In this document: positions 47,101 to 59,154 of the stretch, piece by piece
How positions within the stretch are numbered: position 1 is the stretch's first letter
Layout of the letters: each line of letters starts with the position of its first letter
Assembly (NCBI GenBank): GCA_022497155.1
Contig: MU385729.1
Location: 496,001 to 560,000, forward strand
Reading direction: 5' to 3'
Source: Whalleya microplaca
Lineage: Eukaryota; Ascomycota; Sordariomycetes; Xylariales; Xylariaceae
DNA length: 64,000 bases
Position numbers and translations under genes: made by a program
The notes under the pieces: model-generated
Database searches by the model: none
Told to the model about the DNA's origin: nothing
The model's input: only the letters and a program-made list of their open reading frames with translations

Positions 47101-49773
47101 TGAGAAGCCTCCGGTGCTGGCCAGCTAGTGGCCGTAGGCCCTGTGTGGACGATGCTGGAGAAGGTGGTGATTGGGGTCGGCTAGATGGCTCAGAAGGCGG
47201 CTCGGTCTGCTGTTCAAGCAGGCCACAGATCGCGTTAACAACCTCGACAAAGGCATTATTAGGAAAATCAACAGTGCTTTCAAATAGTCTAGATGCTGCG
47301 ATCTCAACGGCTCTTACTTCGCTGCTGAAGTTTGCTAGAAGTGATGTTGCCTCGCTGTCTGCCTTAGGGTCCGGACCCTTTCCTGCGGTTGAGGTTTTCC
47401 CTGGAGCTTTCCCGGTGGAAAAAAGTACAAAGTCAGCCTGTTGCAGTGTTTCGAGGATGATTGACCAGGAAGAGTTAAGGGTAGGCCCCAGTGCTATCCC
47501 TAGGTTCAAAAGTGCTCGTAGACAGAGGAGATTTCGAGTGTTAAGGGTCTGTGGTATTGTGTTTGCGTCCATAGACGCCTGTCTTTGTCTTTCTCCAGCA
47601 GCACCTACTGGCGTTACTAGAGTGTCGACACTCAGCAGGCCTCTTGCATTTCCTAGGATGCTATTCGGCGTCTCAGAAGCAAAAGCAGTAGAGTTAGATC
47701 TGGACGAGCCAGTATTGAGGCACGCAGTGAATACATTTGGAGGGACAGCCGCTTTGCCCAGTGTGGTCAGGAATGCATCTCTCGGGGTCGTAAGCTGGAG
47801 TAACCCTGCGACGTGGGCGAATTTTTGGAAAGCCCGCACTAGACTATGATAATATTCAGAATCGAGGGCAGCATATAGAAATGTAGAACACGTCGCAAGT
47901 ATAGCCGGCCAGCACTCATCGATGATGGCCGCGCAGACCTTGACCTCCGCGTGTAGAGGATGGTCCTTCAAAGCTAGAGGGTTTACAGGGACTGGATTCT
48001 TCTTGAACGACCCTGATCTCTCAAGATTACTTATCGTCGATGCCCTCTCCAGTGTGGTCTTCGGGGTAGCAGCATCATCTACATCTATTGGCCCTGGAGA
48101 ATCTCTTCCCATCCCTTGCTGCTTGGCACTGCGCTTTCGAGGTCGATTGTCGCCCGGAACTGTCAACGGCAAGATAAACTTAGCCAGTCCCTCGGAAAGC
48201 GACGTAATGCACGATAAAGTCAATGCGTAGACATATGATTCCGGGATTGGTGGTGGCTCGGTCTTGTCAAGTTGGTCGATACAAGCAACCCTGACCGTGC
48301 TCCACTGAGAGCTGATTCCGGTGTTGTGGCCCTCACTCACAGATCCGCTGATGATTCCGGTGACACCGCTGGCCTCGAGCATAACTTGATCTGAGGTCGA
48401 TCCAAGATTAGCATATGGGTTGGCTACGGGAATAGTGGACTGATGACCAAGACCAATCACAGCTGGCCTCTCTGTGCTGACTCTAACAAATGTTGCGGTC
48501 AGGTTTTTAAGGATGTCTTTTTCTTCCTCCTTAGAGTCGTAGAGCAGGAATATACGGCGGAGAAGACCAGACTCAGAGAATATGCCACGGAAGACTTCCA
48601 TACACAGCGCTCTCTTCCAGACAGACCCGTCTTGATCTAGCATCTGGGTCAGTGTGTCTAAGGCCTCCCCACCTTCTGAGGGTAAAATGTTGAGGTGCTT
48701 CCTTAGTAGAGTATACAGGATACGCACAAGCCGCACGGACGTCGCAAAATTTGGTTTCCCGGATAGAGACGTGATCAGGAAAGGCATGACTCTTGAACGG
48801 AGTATATGCGCCTGCTCGGGGTGATTCAAGAAAATGGTGGCATGCTGGCTCAAAACTGATTCTATCAGCTCCAGGCCAAAGGTTTGAGGGAGACCGGTAA
48901 ATCGGAGATATTCCGGCCGCTGGTTTTCAGTCATCAAGCAGATGTCGTTGAAAACACGATACGCATCCATAGATGCCGCACGGAGTTTAACATGGCCATC
49001 GCCGGTCGGCGCATCTCCAACAAAGTTACCCTCAGAGGCTAGTTCTGGTCTATGTCAGACTTGGATCTCATCCATGTAAATACTCTCACTTACTATCTTC
49101 CACTGAAACCTTTTCGAACACAGTCATCACGAGCTGCTGTAGAGTAGCAGCAGACGTGTGGTTGACGACGCCATTCTTGCTTGTCTGCAAGATGAAGCAA
49201 ATATTTAAGGCAGTCCCGAGTAAATCCCCCTTAATCTCATTGGCGTAATTCTGCAACAGGGTGGGAAGTGCTTGCAAGATCTTAAGTTGAACATCAAGGC
49301 CAGCAGAGGTCGATTCACGTAGAGCCTCCAGGACGGGACTCAGCTTCGACCGTGGCAATGCGCTAACCAGGATGAGGCGCGATAAGCAGACAATGGCTAT
49401 CGAGGTGAATTTGGAGTTCCTCGTCCCGCATGCAATGACAAAAGGGTTGACGAAGTTGACCTTCCGCGCAAGTTCTAACGTAGGCGATTAGTCCCTCTTA
49501 CCAGATCGACCGACCAACTCATCGGTGGGTGGGTTGATGTATCATATATACCTGCAGCTAGTTGTGTTTCATTTGAGCTTCGAATAGCCTTAAGCTCCTC
49601 TAGAGACTTTTCTGCAGCCTATACAAAGAGTCAATTTAGCGGTTTAATATGAGTGTGATTATAAGTATGAATATCTAAGTTAAGGAAAGTCATACTTGTC
49701 TGAGATCATTGTTTTTGCGTTTGCTCTCTTGAATGAGATTCGTGAGCTCCGTAGAGAGGAGCTGGGTGGTCAT
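44193..49773 (-). CDS. MON2: Mon2/Ysl2, large Arf-GEF-related trans-Golgi/endosome protein
   Basis: Mon2 is a scaffold related to large Arf exchange factors (without a Sec7 domain) acting with Dop1 in endosome-to-Golgi traffic. Six exons: 49773..49696, 49618..49552, 49474..49094, 49044..46406, 46348..46135, 46087..44193; 1757 aa, near the usual length. All five junctions have GT..AG ends and keep frame (for example VEDK|LASEG and IALT|TVTFFWDLSNFVSG). The N-terminal DCB region (MTTQLLSTELTNLIQESKRK), the HUS region (MDAYRVFNDICLMTENQ) and the long helical C-terminal repeats are present. The second and third exons are short, so automatic prediction may lose them. It is divergent from MMS2, with 551 bp between start codons. 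Confidence 0.92.
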
Positions 49774-50324
49774 CTTGGCCAGCACACTCGACTAGACTCC
49801 ATCGAACAACTGAGCCCTGAGAGTTCAATCGTAAGATTTTACGTTGCTTGGTTTGTCAAACAAAGAACGACGTCGACGTGTTGCAAGATGAGAGCTTCTT
49901 GCCAGATTCGTCAACAGGTGTCCACTGCAGCTTAAGCATTAAGGCTGATGACTAAGCTGTCTTAGCCACAGAATGATGTTGTTAGATGGGTCGGTACAGA
50001 TTTCAGTCTAATCGCACAGCCACATGGTGTTCCAACGTGGGAATTTCAGTATTGCAGATCCCAGAACCCGAAAAGCAAGTACCCCACCATCCCACCTTCA
50101 TCTACTTTCATCTACTTACAACTTATTACATATCGCCATACCTCTTGCAAACGGCTACGTGAAGCCCGTCTTTCTCGTAGTACTTCCTCGTAGTACTTAC
50201 GGTCAGATACTTTTGACTTGAATACAGTCGTTTACTTCCGGTTCATGAAGATTTGCTGTGACTTTCCTCTCTTGCATACTCCTACAACGGCCCCTGCGGC
50301 GTAACTGGCTATCTCTGCGTAAAC
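49774..50324. other. Divergent promoter region of MON2 and MMS2
   Basis: No gene seen. Contains a 13-bp direct repeat-like TCGTAGTACTT at about 50176-50200. Confidence 0.5.
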
Positions 50325-50949
50325 ATGGGTGCTAAGATCCCGAGAAACTTTCGCCTCTTGGAGGAGCTAGAGAAGGGAGAGAAGGGCTTGGGAGCTGGTA
50401 AGTGTTGGTTGCATGTGTTCGCATTGCTTCTAGGAGGGTGTTCAGAACTAACCTATTCACTTCTGCCAGAGGCCTGCTCGTATGGCCTAGACAATCCCGA
50501 AGACCTACTGATGTCTGACTGGAACGGCACCATCCTCGGGCCCCCTCACGTTGGTCAACCCGTCCGTCTACCTGCGCTCTGTACCGAAGCTGACCATGAC
50601 ATATATAGAGCGTCCACGAAAACCGAATCTACTCCGTCAAGATGCACTGCGGTGACCAATACCCCGACAAGCCGCCCACCATCCAGTTTGTCAGCCAGGT
50701 GAACCTGCCTTGCGTGAACCAGAGAAACGGCGTGGTGGACCCGAGTCAACTCCCTTGTCTTGCTAACTGGAAGCGGGAGAACACTATGGAGACCATCTTG
50801 ATTGAGCTTCGAAGGTCAGTCCATCAAAGGCCTATAGTTCCTATATATATGGATGGACTAGGCACTAATATCCGTCTAGATACATGGCCTCGGGCCAGTG
50901 CAAGAAGCTACCCCAACCGCCTGAGGGATCTGTCTATCCTGGCCAGTAG
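50325..50949 (+). CDS. MMS2: Ubiquitin-conjugating enzyme variant Mms2 (Uev1)
   Basis: Exons 50325..50397, 50470..50549, 50609..50814, 50880..50949; 142 aa, the family's usual size. Mms2 pairs with Ubc13 to build Lys63-linked ubiquitin chains in DNA-damage tolerance. Sequence: KIPRNFRLLEELEKGEKG, LLMSDWNGTILGPPHSVHEN, IYSVKMHCGDQYPDKPPTIQF and LANWKRENTMETILIELRR, ending QPPEGSVYPGQ. The active-site cysteine of true E2 enzymes is absent, as expected for the variant class. The second intron has a weak donor, GTTGGT, but the junction (GPPH|SVHENRIY) is exactly that of the family. Confidence 0.96.
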
Positions 50950-51434
50950 GATGGCGATGGGAACATAGAAGAACTTGTTGGAGATGCGCAGTGTAGCATA
51001 CAGTCAGTGACTTTATAATCACTGTTAGCATCGGTTACAGTCACTGAGGAGGAAGTGTGTTTTCGCTCCTCTCCCCTGCGACGAAGATTAAGTAAGCAGG
51101 CATATGAATTTCGCGATAGCGTAACCACATCAAATGAGGCGTCTGTTCAAGGACAGGAACTGTGAGGAATGGGTCGGCTGCATTCGATATCATTGATTCA
51201 ATATGGAGAACTGATCGATTTTATCATTCATTCCTCTTCTTCTCCAAGACGTGCACGTGATTGCGTGTATCTACTGTAAACTGAAGTATCTACCTACAAC
51301 TGTGTGATGCGAGACGGGGCGGAATTGTTTCCGCTATCTTAAACAAATCCACTCGGAGGCCCATTTTCATTTGCACAATCCATACTAGATTCAGAGGTTT
51401 CTATCCATGACTGCCAGCGAACTTCCCAGCGCCG
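50950..51434. other. Intergenic region, no gene seen
   Basis: 3' flank of MMS2 and promoter of the LYR gene. Confidence 0.5.
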
Positions 51435-52639
51435 ATGTCAAAACCCACGCGACCAGGATACCTCATTCCCGCTCGTAACTCACGGCATCGCACAGCATGT
51501 ATGTCATACGTCCCCAAACCTTACTTTCACATCCAATTGAGGAATGTCTACCTGACCACGCATAATGACCATCAGGCCTCGCACTCTACCGCGCGCTCCT
51601 CCAGCAAGCCGATCAGGTCCCTCTCCCTGATGACCTCGCCACGGCCTGGGGTCCCAGGAACCCCATCAGGCACCTCGTCCGCCGAACCTTCGTTCGCAAC
51701 CGCCGCGACACTAGCCCGCGGCTCATCTACCCGGCCATGAAAGCCGGGTACCGCATCCTCGCCCTCCTCAACGCAGCCCACACAGCCGACACCCCGGACC
51801 ACGCCTCCGTCGTCTCATTCCTGCGCGCACGTCTCACCGAGCGCGAGCGCTCCCTCGACGTCAAGACGAGACACCTCCCGCACTCGCGCAACCCGAAGCT
51901 CTCGACGGCGCCGAACCCGACCAAGCCGCCGCTGTTCGTGAACGTGACGCCGGCGCCGACGCCCGAGAACCCGGACCCGAAGCCGGAGTACGCGATCCCG
52001 TCGCGGCCGCGGCCGCTGGAGGAGCTGGGCGGCTCGGGGCGCCGGCGGGTGCCGCACATGGACCTGGGGTCGGACATCCCGTTCCTGCGGCTGGGGAAGC
52101 CGCAGCCGGCGGTGCTGGGGCGGGTGCTGACGCAGACCATCCGCAAGCGGATCGAGCGCATGGCCGAGGCCAAGCGCCTGGTCGAGGACGGCGTGCCCGA
52201 GGCCCAGTGGGAGGACGACTGGGAGCGCGAGGTGACCAAGCTGATGACGCGCGAGCGCCGCTCTTCCCAATTCGCCGTCGGCGAGGAGCGCGACATCCAC
52301 GAGGAGTTCTGGGACGGCAACACCTTCCGCCAGACGAACTACGTCTTCGGCATCAAGTACCTAAACGAGGTCCTGACGCGCCAGCGCCAGGACCAAGTCG
52401 CGAGGGCCGATGCCATGCGCAGGCTTATCAAGGAGGAGAAGGCGCTCGCGATGAAGGAGCAGGCTGATCGGGAGGCGCTCCGGCACGAGGAGAAGACGCT
52501 TCCGTGGGAGGCTCAGATGCAGGAGGCTTTCGGAGAGAAATGGAGGGATATACTCCACCATCTAGGAAAGCAAAAAGTGAAGCAAGCAAGGATGCAAAAA
52601 AGGGAGCCACATAATTCGGAGCAGGAGTCATGGTTCTGA
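51435..52639 (+). CDS. LYR-motif (complex1_LYR-like) protein
   Basis: Exons 51435..51498 and 51576..52639; 375 aa. The splice GTATGT..CATCAG creates ALYRALLQQADQ, the LYR tripeptide at about residue 25, followed by NPIRHLVRRTFVRNRRD, the basic stretch with the conserved Phe typical of LYR proteins. LYR proteins act in mitochondria in iron-sulfur delivery and respiratory-complex assembly through acyl carrier protein. Here the LYR domain (about 95 residues) carries a long C-terminal extension with charged helices (RRLIKEEKALAMKEQADREAL), as in fungal members of unknown specific role. The second exon is very GC-rich. Confidence 0.82.
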
Positions 52640-52911
52640 TGTCTTGGTTGTACTTCCATGTAACGAGCGTCAAGCTCTTAACTACACGTGTGCATACGCT
52701 TATATACATCCCCTCAAATACACCAAATCGTGTAATCGTGTATAGATTCGTCTTAAGTCTAGACCTTACCACTCCATTACGCCACTATACCATGACCAAC
52801 GCCAGGCAAACGAGGAGAACGCCTTGCGATTCCTATTTTGGATTAAACAAGCATACGCAGATACGAAGCTAAAATCGCAGACGAGCCTTGCTCTCACGCC
52901 CAATTGTAACG
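52640..52911. other. Short convergent spacer
   Basis: 3' flanks of the LYR gene and the bZIP gene; nothing else seen. Confidence 0.5.
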
Positions 52912-55327
52912 CTAATCGGTAACCACAGCTTCCCAAAATGCCTTGCCAATATCCCGGGGCCGGAATGCGGGCGAACGCCCGAGACAAGTCGCGTGAGATA
53001 TAAGACCTACTTCTGTATTAGCACTAAGCGCAGTATCCCAAACATAAACATAGACATACCGGTAATAAATGCGCTGACGTCCAGCACCACTTTCTTCGTG
53101 TTCGGGGCTGGCGGTTCTATGTGTCCGTAAGGCGGATACGGGTAGGAGGAGGAATTGGGAAACCCCATAGTGGCCGTGTGGTCGAAAGCAGGAAACGACG
53201 GCATGCCTCCATCTGTAGTATGTGTGGCTCCCATGAAGGGAAGGGGAGCGGAAACGGGGATCCAGGGGTTTTCGGGTGCCGAGGTTGCAGTCGTGATGTT
53301 ATGTGTACTTGATGCAGACGAGGTAAAGCTTGCAGCTCCCATCGATGGTGGCACCGGGGCGGAAATTTGAGGATCCAAAGGTAAATCCGCATTCGGATTC
53401 ATAGTCGCATATGGAGGTATGGATTGCAACAACTGGACTTGCTGGAATTCACTCTGCATGTCAGAGAACGCGCCCGGCTGGATCTCCACGGTGTGGAAGT
53501 CGGCTGTGGGTGGGATGACCACACCGTTCTGCGCAAGGTACATCTCGACTTCGCCTGAGTCAAACCACGTGCCCTCCCAACCGTCCATATTGATGTACTG
53601 GGAGGCTCCTAATAAGGTATCGCGTACCCTAGTCGTCCGCTCGTTGAAGGGGCCCGTAGCATACCCCGTGCTCTGGTATGCGGACAAGCCTTCGAGGGGG
53701 TTTCTATGTCCTTGGGCAGAGAAGTGTGTGCCGGAGCCACCGAGCCTGTGGAAAGGGTATTCCCAGTAGTTTAGGGGGTCATCCCTTATCCTATCGAGAG
53801 TGGCTCTCGTCCGAGCTCTAATCTGATCAACAGTCTCAAACAGCATGACGAACCCGAACACACTCGTCATCTTCGACGGAGGCGGATTAGGCATTGAGAT
53901 TAGGGTCAGTGCCTTTTCGGTCGTCTCTCGATGGAGTCTCCTTGCAAATGCCCACTCATTGAATGCCATCGATCGGGCACCGCTGAGAAAATTCCACGGG
54001 TGTGTCGCCCAGTTTGATGGCACTGGATTCATGAAGTTCGCGTCAAAAGACATATCTTGAGCAAAGCTAGCATTGTCATGTGTTGGTGCTGCAATGACTT
54101 CATACTGCGCCGGGCGGCTGCTTGCTGCAAAGTGTATGTAGGACGTGGAATTAGATAGTTCTTGTTGAATCGCAGGTTCATGGGACCCCATGAGTCCGCC
54201 CCATGCATGCTGAGGTTGGTCTACTCTGGACTCTGTAGAACCAGACGCTGCCGGTGAAGTGTCGGTTACCTCAGCGGGTTGGGTTTGACGACCATCATCG
54301 GAGGGCCCTTCTGGATCAGCCGTATCACCTTTCAGACTATCGTCATCTTCAGTCTGCTTTATAAGCGCTTGCAGCCTTTGGAGTTGCTGGCCGAATTCGG
54401 GTGCCTCGGCCAGTAATCCGCGGCTCGACGCAAAGTCAAATAGGTGCTCATACGCGCTCCCGAGCTCCTTATTTACATCCGTGAGGTTCTTCACTTTTGC
54501 CTCAAGTCCCGTCAGGGCACCTTCTTTCCGGTTACGATACGCCCTTTGAGCAAGTCGGATCTGAGTTCTGCGGCGCTAAGATTTGGTAAGCTCTAGTACC
54601 CCTACATTGCCGATTTGCGTGCCACTGTAGCTTATCACGTTGGATAGCTCAAGTAAAGGTATCTGCAAGAGTGCCAGGTGATATGAATGGGAACGAGACG
54701 TTTACTAACCTCCGCAGCCGTCTCGTCTTTCGAATCTAGCCGTGGACGGCCTCGAGTTCTCTTAGTTTCCTCCTCCGGGACATCCTGATCAACATCTGCC
54801 AACTTTCTCCCTCGCTTCTTCTGTTTGGGAGTATAGTTGCTGAAGACAAGATTTGGCGCCTTTGGAGCAGTCATGGGACCAGGGCGCTTGGAACGGCGCC
54901 CATCGGTATGCTCCTGTGCGCTAAGTATGGCCAGATTTGGGTGAATATACCGCATTTCAGAGGGATTCGCCGGCACCGCACTGCGGGCTAGTTGCGAAGA
55001 GCCTTGATCTGTTTGGGGAACGGGTGCTCCCACACGCCAAGGGGCACGTTGAGTACCGGATGCCGTATTCGCCGGGTTAGGGTCCTCTGTCAAGGCCACC
55101 GAGGTGTAGGATGAGCCGGAGCTAGTAGAGGCTGGCGGACAGGTAAGGCTGCTGAATGAAGGCGGAAATGGTGGAGTCGTTAAAGAAGACGATGACAAAT
55201 TGTCATAAGTGGTATACGGTCCAACCATGCCGCCGCTTATTAAGTGTGCAGCCTGGCCAGGTGGTCTCTGGCCCTGTTGATTGTCCCCGATGCATTGTGA
55301 GCTGACATCGGGGTCTGATTGGGACAT
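52912..55327 (-). CDS. bZIP-type transcription factor with AT-hook-like motif
   Basis: Preferred exons 55327..54710, 54575..53060, 53012..52912; 744 aa. A Ser/Pro-rich N-terminus leads to KRTRGRPRLDSK, an AT-hook-like core (RGRP) placed right before the first splice. The basic region RRRTQIRLAQRAYRNRKE follows, then a leucine-zipper-like coil (LTGLEAKVKNLTDVNKEL). The signature Asn of classic bZIP basic regions is Ile here, as in a fungal subgroup. The last intron (GTATGT..GCTAATACAG, 47 bp) is well formed; without it the frame would stop at 53007 (728 aa). With it the protein ends with ISHATCLGRSPAFRPRD, a C-terminal motif I recall from fungal bZIP proteins, so I favour splicing. Target genes unknown. 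Confidence 0.82.
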
Positions 55328-57197
55328 GGAGGACTGGAGAAGCGTCGACAAGGGTCAAGGGTTCCGACCCCCGGAGTCTGGTTCCTAGACCGATGCAGGT
55401 TGATACTCCGTAGAGTACTTTATGGCCCCGTAGTAGTGTTGAACTTGCAATCTTCGATAAGGGGAGTTGTGATACTCCACACTAGCGGTAAATGATCTCT
55501 TCACGAGAATGCCCTTCCCACTCCAACCCACTGACACAAGGCCGTCTCTACCGGTACGAGAGTAACACACTCGTTGCTATCTGCTCTACTTGTTGCGCCG
55601 TTATACAAGTCCCTGTACGCTTATTAGACATTAACATTGGTATGTAAATTCGAGGTACCCTTTGTGGGGTAACGATTCACAAATCCCGAGGTGGTGGTAC
55701 GTTTTGGGGTAGATGATTAGTGAACACTCAAGTCAATCCAGCTTTGAGTTGAAGAACCCCTGTGCAAGGGGCAGTGACCTAGCTACCGATCTAGTTAGTA
55801 GAGCGGAATAACGGAAAAACTAGCTATTTTCATTTGACCCATTCCTTTCTCTACAGTAGGTATCGATAGATGACCTATATATAGTAACTACAGATCTACA
55901 ACCCTCCACAGATCTCTGTCATCAATGCAACTCTTATCACTTCAGACCTAGGTATTTTTGTTGTTACCTACGACTTGGATACAATACGTACTGTCGGGAA
56001 TTCTCTTTGGTTACACTAGCTATGTAAACTACCAATCTATCAATTCCATTTCACTATCTATTCCTAATATCCAGAATTATATGATAATAATTTCAAGTAC
56101 ATATATATACAGGGACACCAAAGTCAAATGAACTTGCGTCTAGATAGTCTAGGCTACGGGATCTGTATTGACTAGGCGAGAACCTAATTCATTGTATGCC
56201 TACTACTGAATCATCAATTAGACTCATGCATATATTCGCTTCGTCGTTCCATTTACTTTCATGCCTTAGTCATCCTATACTTGACTCGTGGAGTTTTCGC
56301 AGCATAGAATGAGGATTGCTAATAAACAGCATGAGGGCCCAACCGCTGTACTCGCGAAGCTTCCGGAAACCGCCTGAGAAAGTCTAGCCACCGAAACCAT
56401 AAGACGAAGTAATTGACGACCTGCCTCGACTTATGTGGTTGACTTCCCACCAAGAGTATGCCGTTACCACTATCATATCGTTATTGCAGCTTGCTTAGCA
56501 ATCAATGGGACAGTCTCGGCCAAGACTAGCTGCAACAGCCTTCTTTCCCTGTTATAGTAAATAAGTTTTGATTCGTTCTCGATCCCAAGTCATGCATGGT
56601 GAATATAATCAATCAGAATGCTTTTCTTTTTCTTGATAAAGAGTTGTTGATGACTAATTAACTTTGACTCGAGTATGGGGTTGATATTCCTTGATCAATT
56701 GAGCTTGATTATCCCAATCAGATATATCCATGTGCTCAAGTACAATTAAGTCAACTATGTCGTTACTGCAAGGAGATACTTTATGTCTATTCTCATTATA
56801 AATGAGGCGCAGACGCGATAAGTCTTTGGCTGGCATAACCGTTAATCCTCATATCTACAAGGCTTCTCATAAACAGGCAGGATGAGATCCTGTGCAATCT
56901 TCGTCCTAACTTAGAAAACCCTCCAGACCCCACGTGGAAGTGACGTCGTCAATGATCGAATGTGGCTCAGCGGCTGAAACTGACGTCACACCCCAATTCA
57001 CCATATTACCTGTTCTACATGTAACACATGTAATAATTATATGCAACCAGAACACCTACAAATACCACGAAAGAAGATATTGGTTTCTACGAATCTTGAC
57101 CTTCATTCTATCAGTCTACAGCGACTACACCTAGTCTAGTAAGAAACTCAAATTACCTATCTCACTCCATCAAATCCACACATTCATATCCACCAAG
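55328..57197. other. 1.9-kb intergenic region with cAMP-response-type sites near its right end
   Basis: Upstream of both the bZIP gene and the LEA-like gene. AT-rich in the middle, no coding frame of note. Two TGACGTC motifs lie at 56941 and 56981. Confidence 0.5.
56981..56988. promoter_or_regulatory. TGACGTCA palindrome (CRE, bZIP/ATF-type site)
   Basis: A perfect 8-bp CRE 217 bp upstream of the LEA-like start codon. A second, one-base-off copy (TGACGTCG) is at 56941-56948, 40 bp away. In fungi such sites bind Atf1/AtfA-type stress bZIP factors. Binding here is inferred. Confidence 0.6.
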
Positions 57198-57598
57198 ATG
57201 CCGTTGAGCAGCAACAACAGTCAAGACTCCGGTGTCACTGGCGCCGCTAAGTTCGTCACTAGCACATTAGGCAATACCGTTGGTGGAGTCGGCCGAACTG
57301 TGGGTGACGTTACTGGAGCAGCTGGGCGAGGGGTGGGCAATACAATTACCAATGCGACCGGTTCTGCTGGCAAGCCTGTCGGAGACGCTATTGGCTCCGT
57401 CGGCACTGGTGTCCAGAACGGCGCGGACGGCGTCTCGAAAGGTGTCGAAAACGTAAGTAATGTCTAATGTCATTCATCGTACCCTCTCTACCTTGTTACA
57501 TGAAAACAAATTCTCTATGAGGGCATACTCGGGGATCAAGAACTTCATCTCATTTGATAGATTATCTTAAGATATAATGCTGACTCCAGGTGTCATAG
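57198..57598 (+). CDS. Glycine-rich LEA-like small stress protein
   Basis: Proposed exons 57198..57452 and 57590..57598, 87 aa; unspliced reading ends at 57467 with 89 aa. The protein is nearly all Gly, Val, Thr, Ala, Asn and Asp in loose 7- to 11-residue repeats (VGGVGRTVGDVTGAAGRGVG, GDAIGSVGTGVQNGADGVSK), hydrophilic and without Cys or Trp. It resembles fungal conidial/LEA-like proteins expected to be disordered and protective in dormancy or drying. A strong donor (AAC|GTAAGT) and a good branch/acceptor (GCTGACTCCAG) suggest a last exon of two codons plus stop (Val-Ser-stop). Upstream CRE sites fit stress control. Confidence 0.7.
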
Positions 57599-58461
57599 GC
57601 TGGTCAATGGAAGCGATAAGCTATCTTGAAGTGAGAAGCGACAACTCTTTCTCCCGACAATGGCTACACATGGGCTGTATTAGTATTAGGAGGTATACCG
57701 ATTGATGAAATTCGGATGGGTCGCGTTACATTGTATCTGTCTTAAATGATAAACTCAAAATCCATCTAAGTGGACCACCCTGAAGTTTCCCAGACTCATG
57801 GTCCTAAAGTTAGGAACCACAGGTGTAACAGAAATGCCTATAAGTGCTTGTTCACCTAAAATACCAAATAAAATGGGCAGTCGTAGCCATTGTGAAGCAT
57901 TTTCACGAACCTTACACACTTCTAAGTCAAACACGGTTGTTGAATTCTTGAGCAGTGAACATATTTACGCGGTTTAGAAACGGCCAGTTGGGAGCAGAAG
58001 CTAAAATTATAGAAATTATCGCGTCACCTATCGAGAAAGCAGCTATGCTGTGAATATATTGAGAACATTGACGTCTCACCTGCGACGGATCAACTCAAGA
58101 CAGGAAAAGGGGCTAGTCTGCCACGCTATTTGGTATGAATAAAAATATTGCTTCGCGACTTCGCAAGAGCTTATGATTTTATTCTATTATTTACTCGAAG
58201 AGAATTAACAATTATCGTCCGGTCAGGATGGAATCCGACCGGCAGCGGAGGTCGCCGGGAATGTCATCCGGCGATTTCGCGGGAACCTCCGACAAGACGC
58301 TATCGCGGTGCCGGGCCGGAGATGTGAGGGAATTCCTACAGGTATATATATGACCTCACCCAAGTTTCATTGGGGAACATAATATACATACATCATAGTG
58401 TAGGTATCTGCGACCTCAACCAGTATTCATAGCCCCCAACCAACAACTCCCCCTCCACACC
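57599..58461. other. Intergenic region, no gene seen
   Basis: Contains a GC-rich island at about 58215-58325 (CCGGTCAGG..CCGGCAGCGG..CCGGCGATTT) with repeated CCGG, otherwise AT-rich. No gene recognised. Confidence 0.45.
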
Positions 58462-59154
58462 ATGTCGCCATCAGAAGAACCACTACACGACCCAGTAACC
58501 CTCCTCTCAGCCCTCCTCTCCACAATCGAAACCCAGATCGTACCCCTGACCACCTCAGGCGTGTCCTCAGGAAGCAAGCTCTTCGGCGCCGCAATCCTGC
58601 TGAAATCAGACCTGACACCGATCACCGTGGCCACCAACAACGAGCAAGCCTCGCCGCTCCTGCACGGCGAGATCAATTGCATCCAATCCTTCTTCTCGTC
58701 CCCCACCATCACCACCACTACGGACTCCCCTTCGCCACGCCTGCGTCCGAGCCCGCGCGACTGCATCTTCGTAGCGACGCACGAGCCGTGCTCGCTGTGC
58801 CTGAGCGGGATCGTCTGGAGCGGCTTCGACAACTTCTACCACCTGTTCACGCACGGCGACAGCGCCGACCGCTTCGGCATCCCCTACGACCTCCAGATCC
58901 TGCGCGAGGTGTTCCGCGTGCGGGCCGAGGGGGAGTCCGGGGAGGCGCTGGAGCGGCGGGCGTTGTATAATCGCCGGAATGCCTTCTTTACCGCTCGCAG
59001 CTTTGCGGAGCTGGTCGCGGAGATCGCGGATGAGGGAGAGCGGGCGAGGTGGGAGGCTGAGGTCGAGAGGGTGAAGCGTTTGTATGATGGGTTGAGCGGG
59101 ACGTATCAGGAGGGCAAGAGGGAGGGGGTCGAGAGTGCGAGTGTGTGGAAGTAG
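58462..59154 (+). CDS. Cytidine/deoxycytidylate deaminase-family protein
   Basis: Single exon, 230 aa. The zinc-dependent deaminase signature is present: LLHGEINCI (His-x-Glu; Glu is the proton shuttle) at about residue 67 and THEPCSLCLSGI (Pro-Cys-x2-Cys) at about 110. The rest (GFDNFYHLFTHGDSADRFGIPYDL) is typical of fungal members of unknown substrate, larger than cytidine deaminase but without the extra domains of tRNA deaminases. It may act on nucleosides, nucleotides or a base-like metabolite. Strong GC bias at third positions suggests a conserved, well-expressed gene. Confidence 0.88.
   Translation: MSPSEEPLHDPVTLLSALLSTIETQIVPLTTSGVSSGSKLFGAAILLKSDLTPITVATNNEQASPLLHGEINCIQSFFSSPTITTTTDSPSPRLRPSPRDCIFVATHEPCSLCLSGIVWSGFDNFYHLFTHGDSADRFGIPYDLQILREVFRVRAEGESGEALERRALYNRRNAFFTARSFAELVAEIADEGERARWEAEVERVKRLYDGLSGTYQEGKREGVESASVWK

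Noticed and set aside
51737..52639. LYR gene starting at the internal ATG at 51737
   Set aside because: That start would lose the LYR motif, which the upstream exon restores across a consensus intron.
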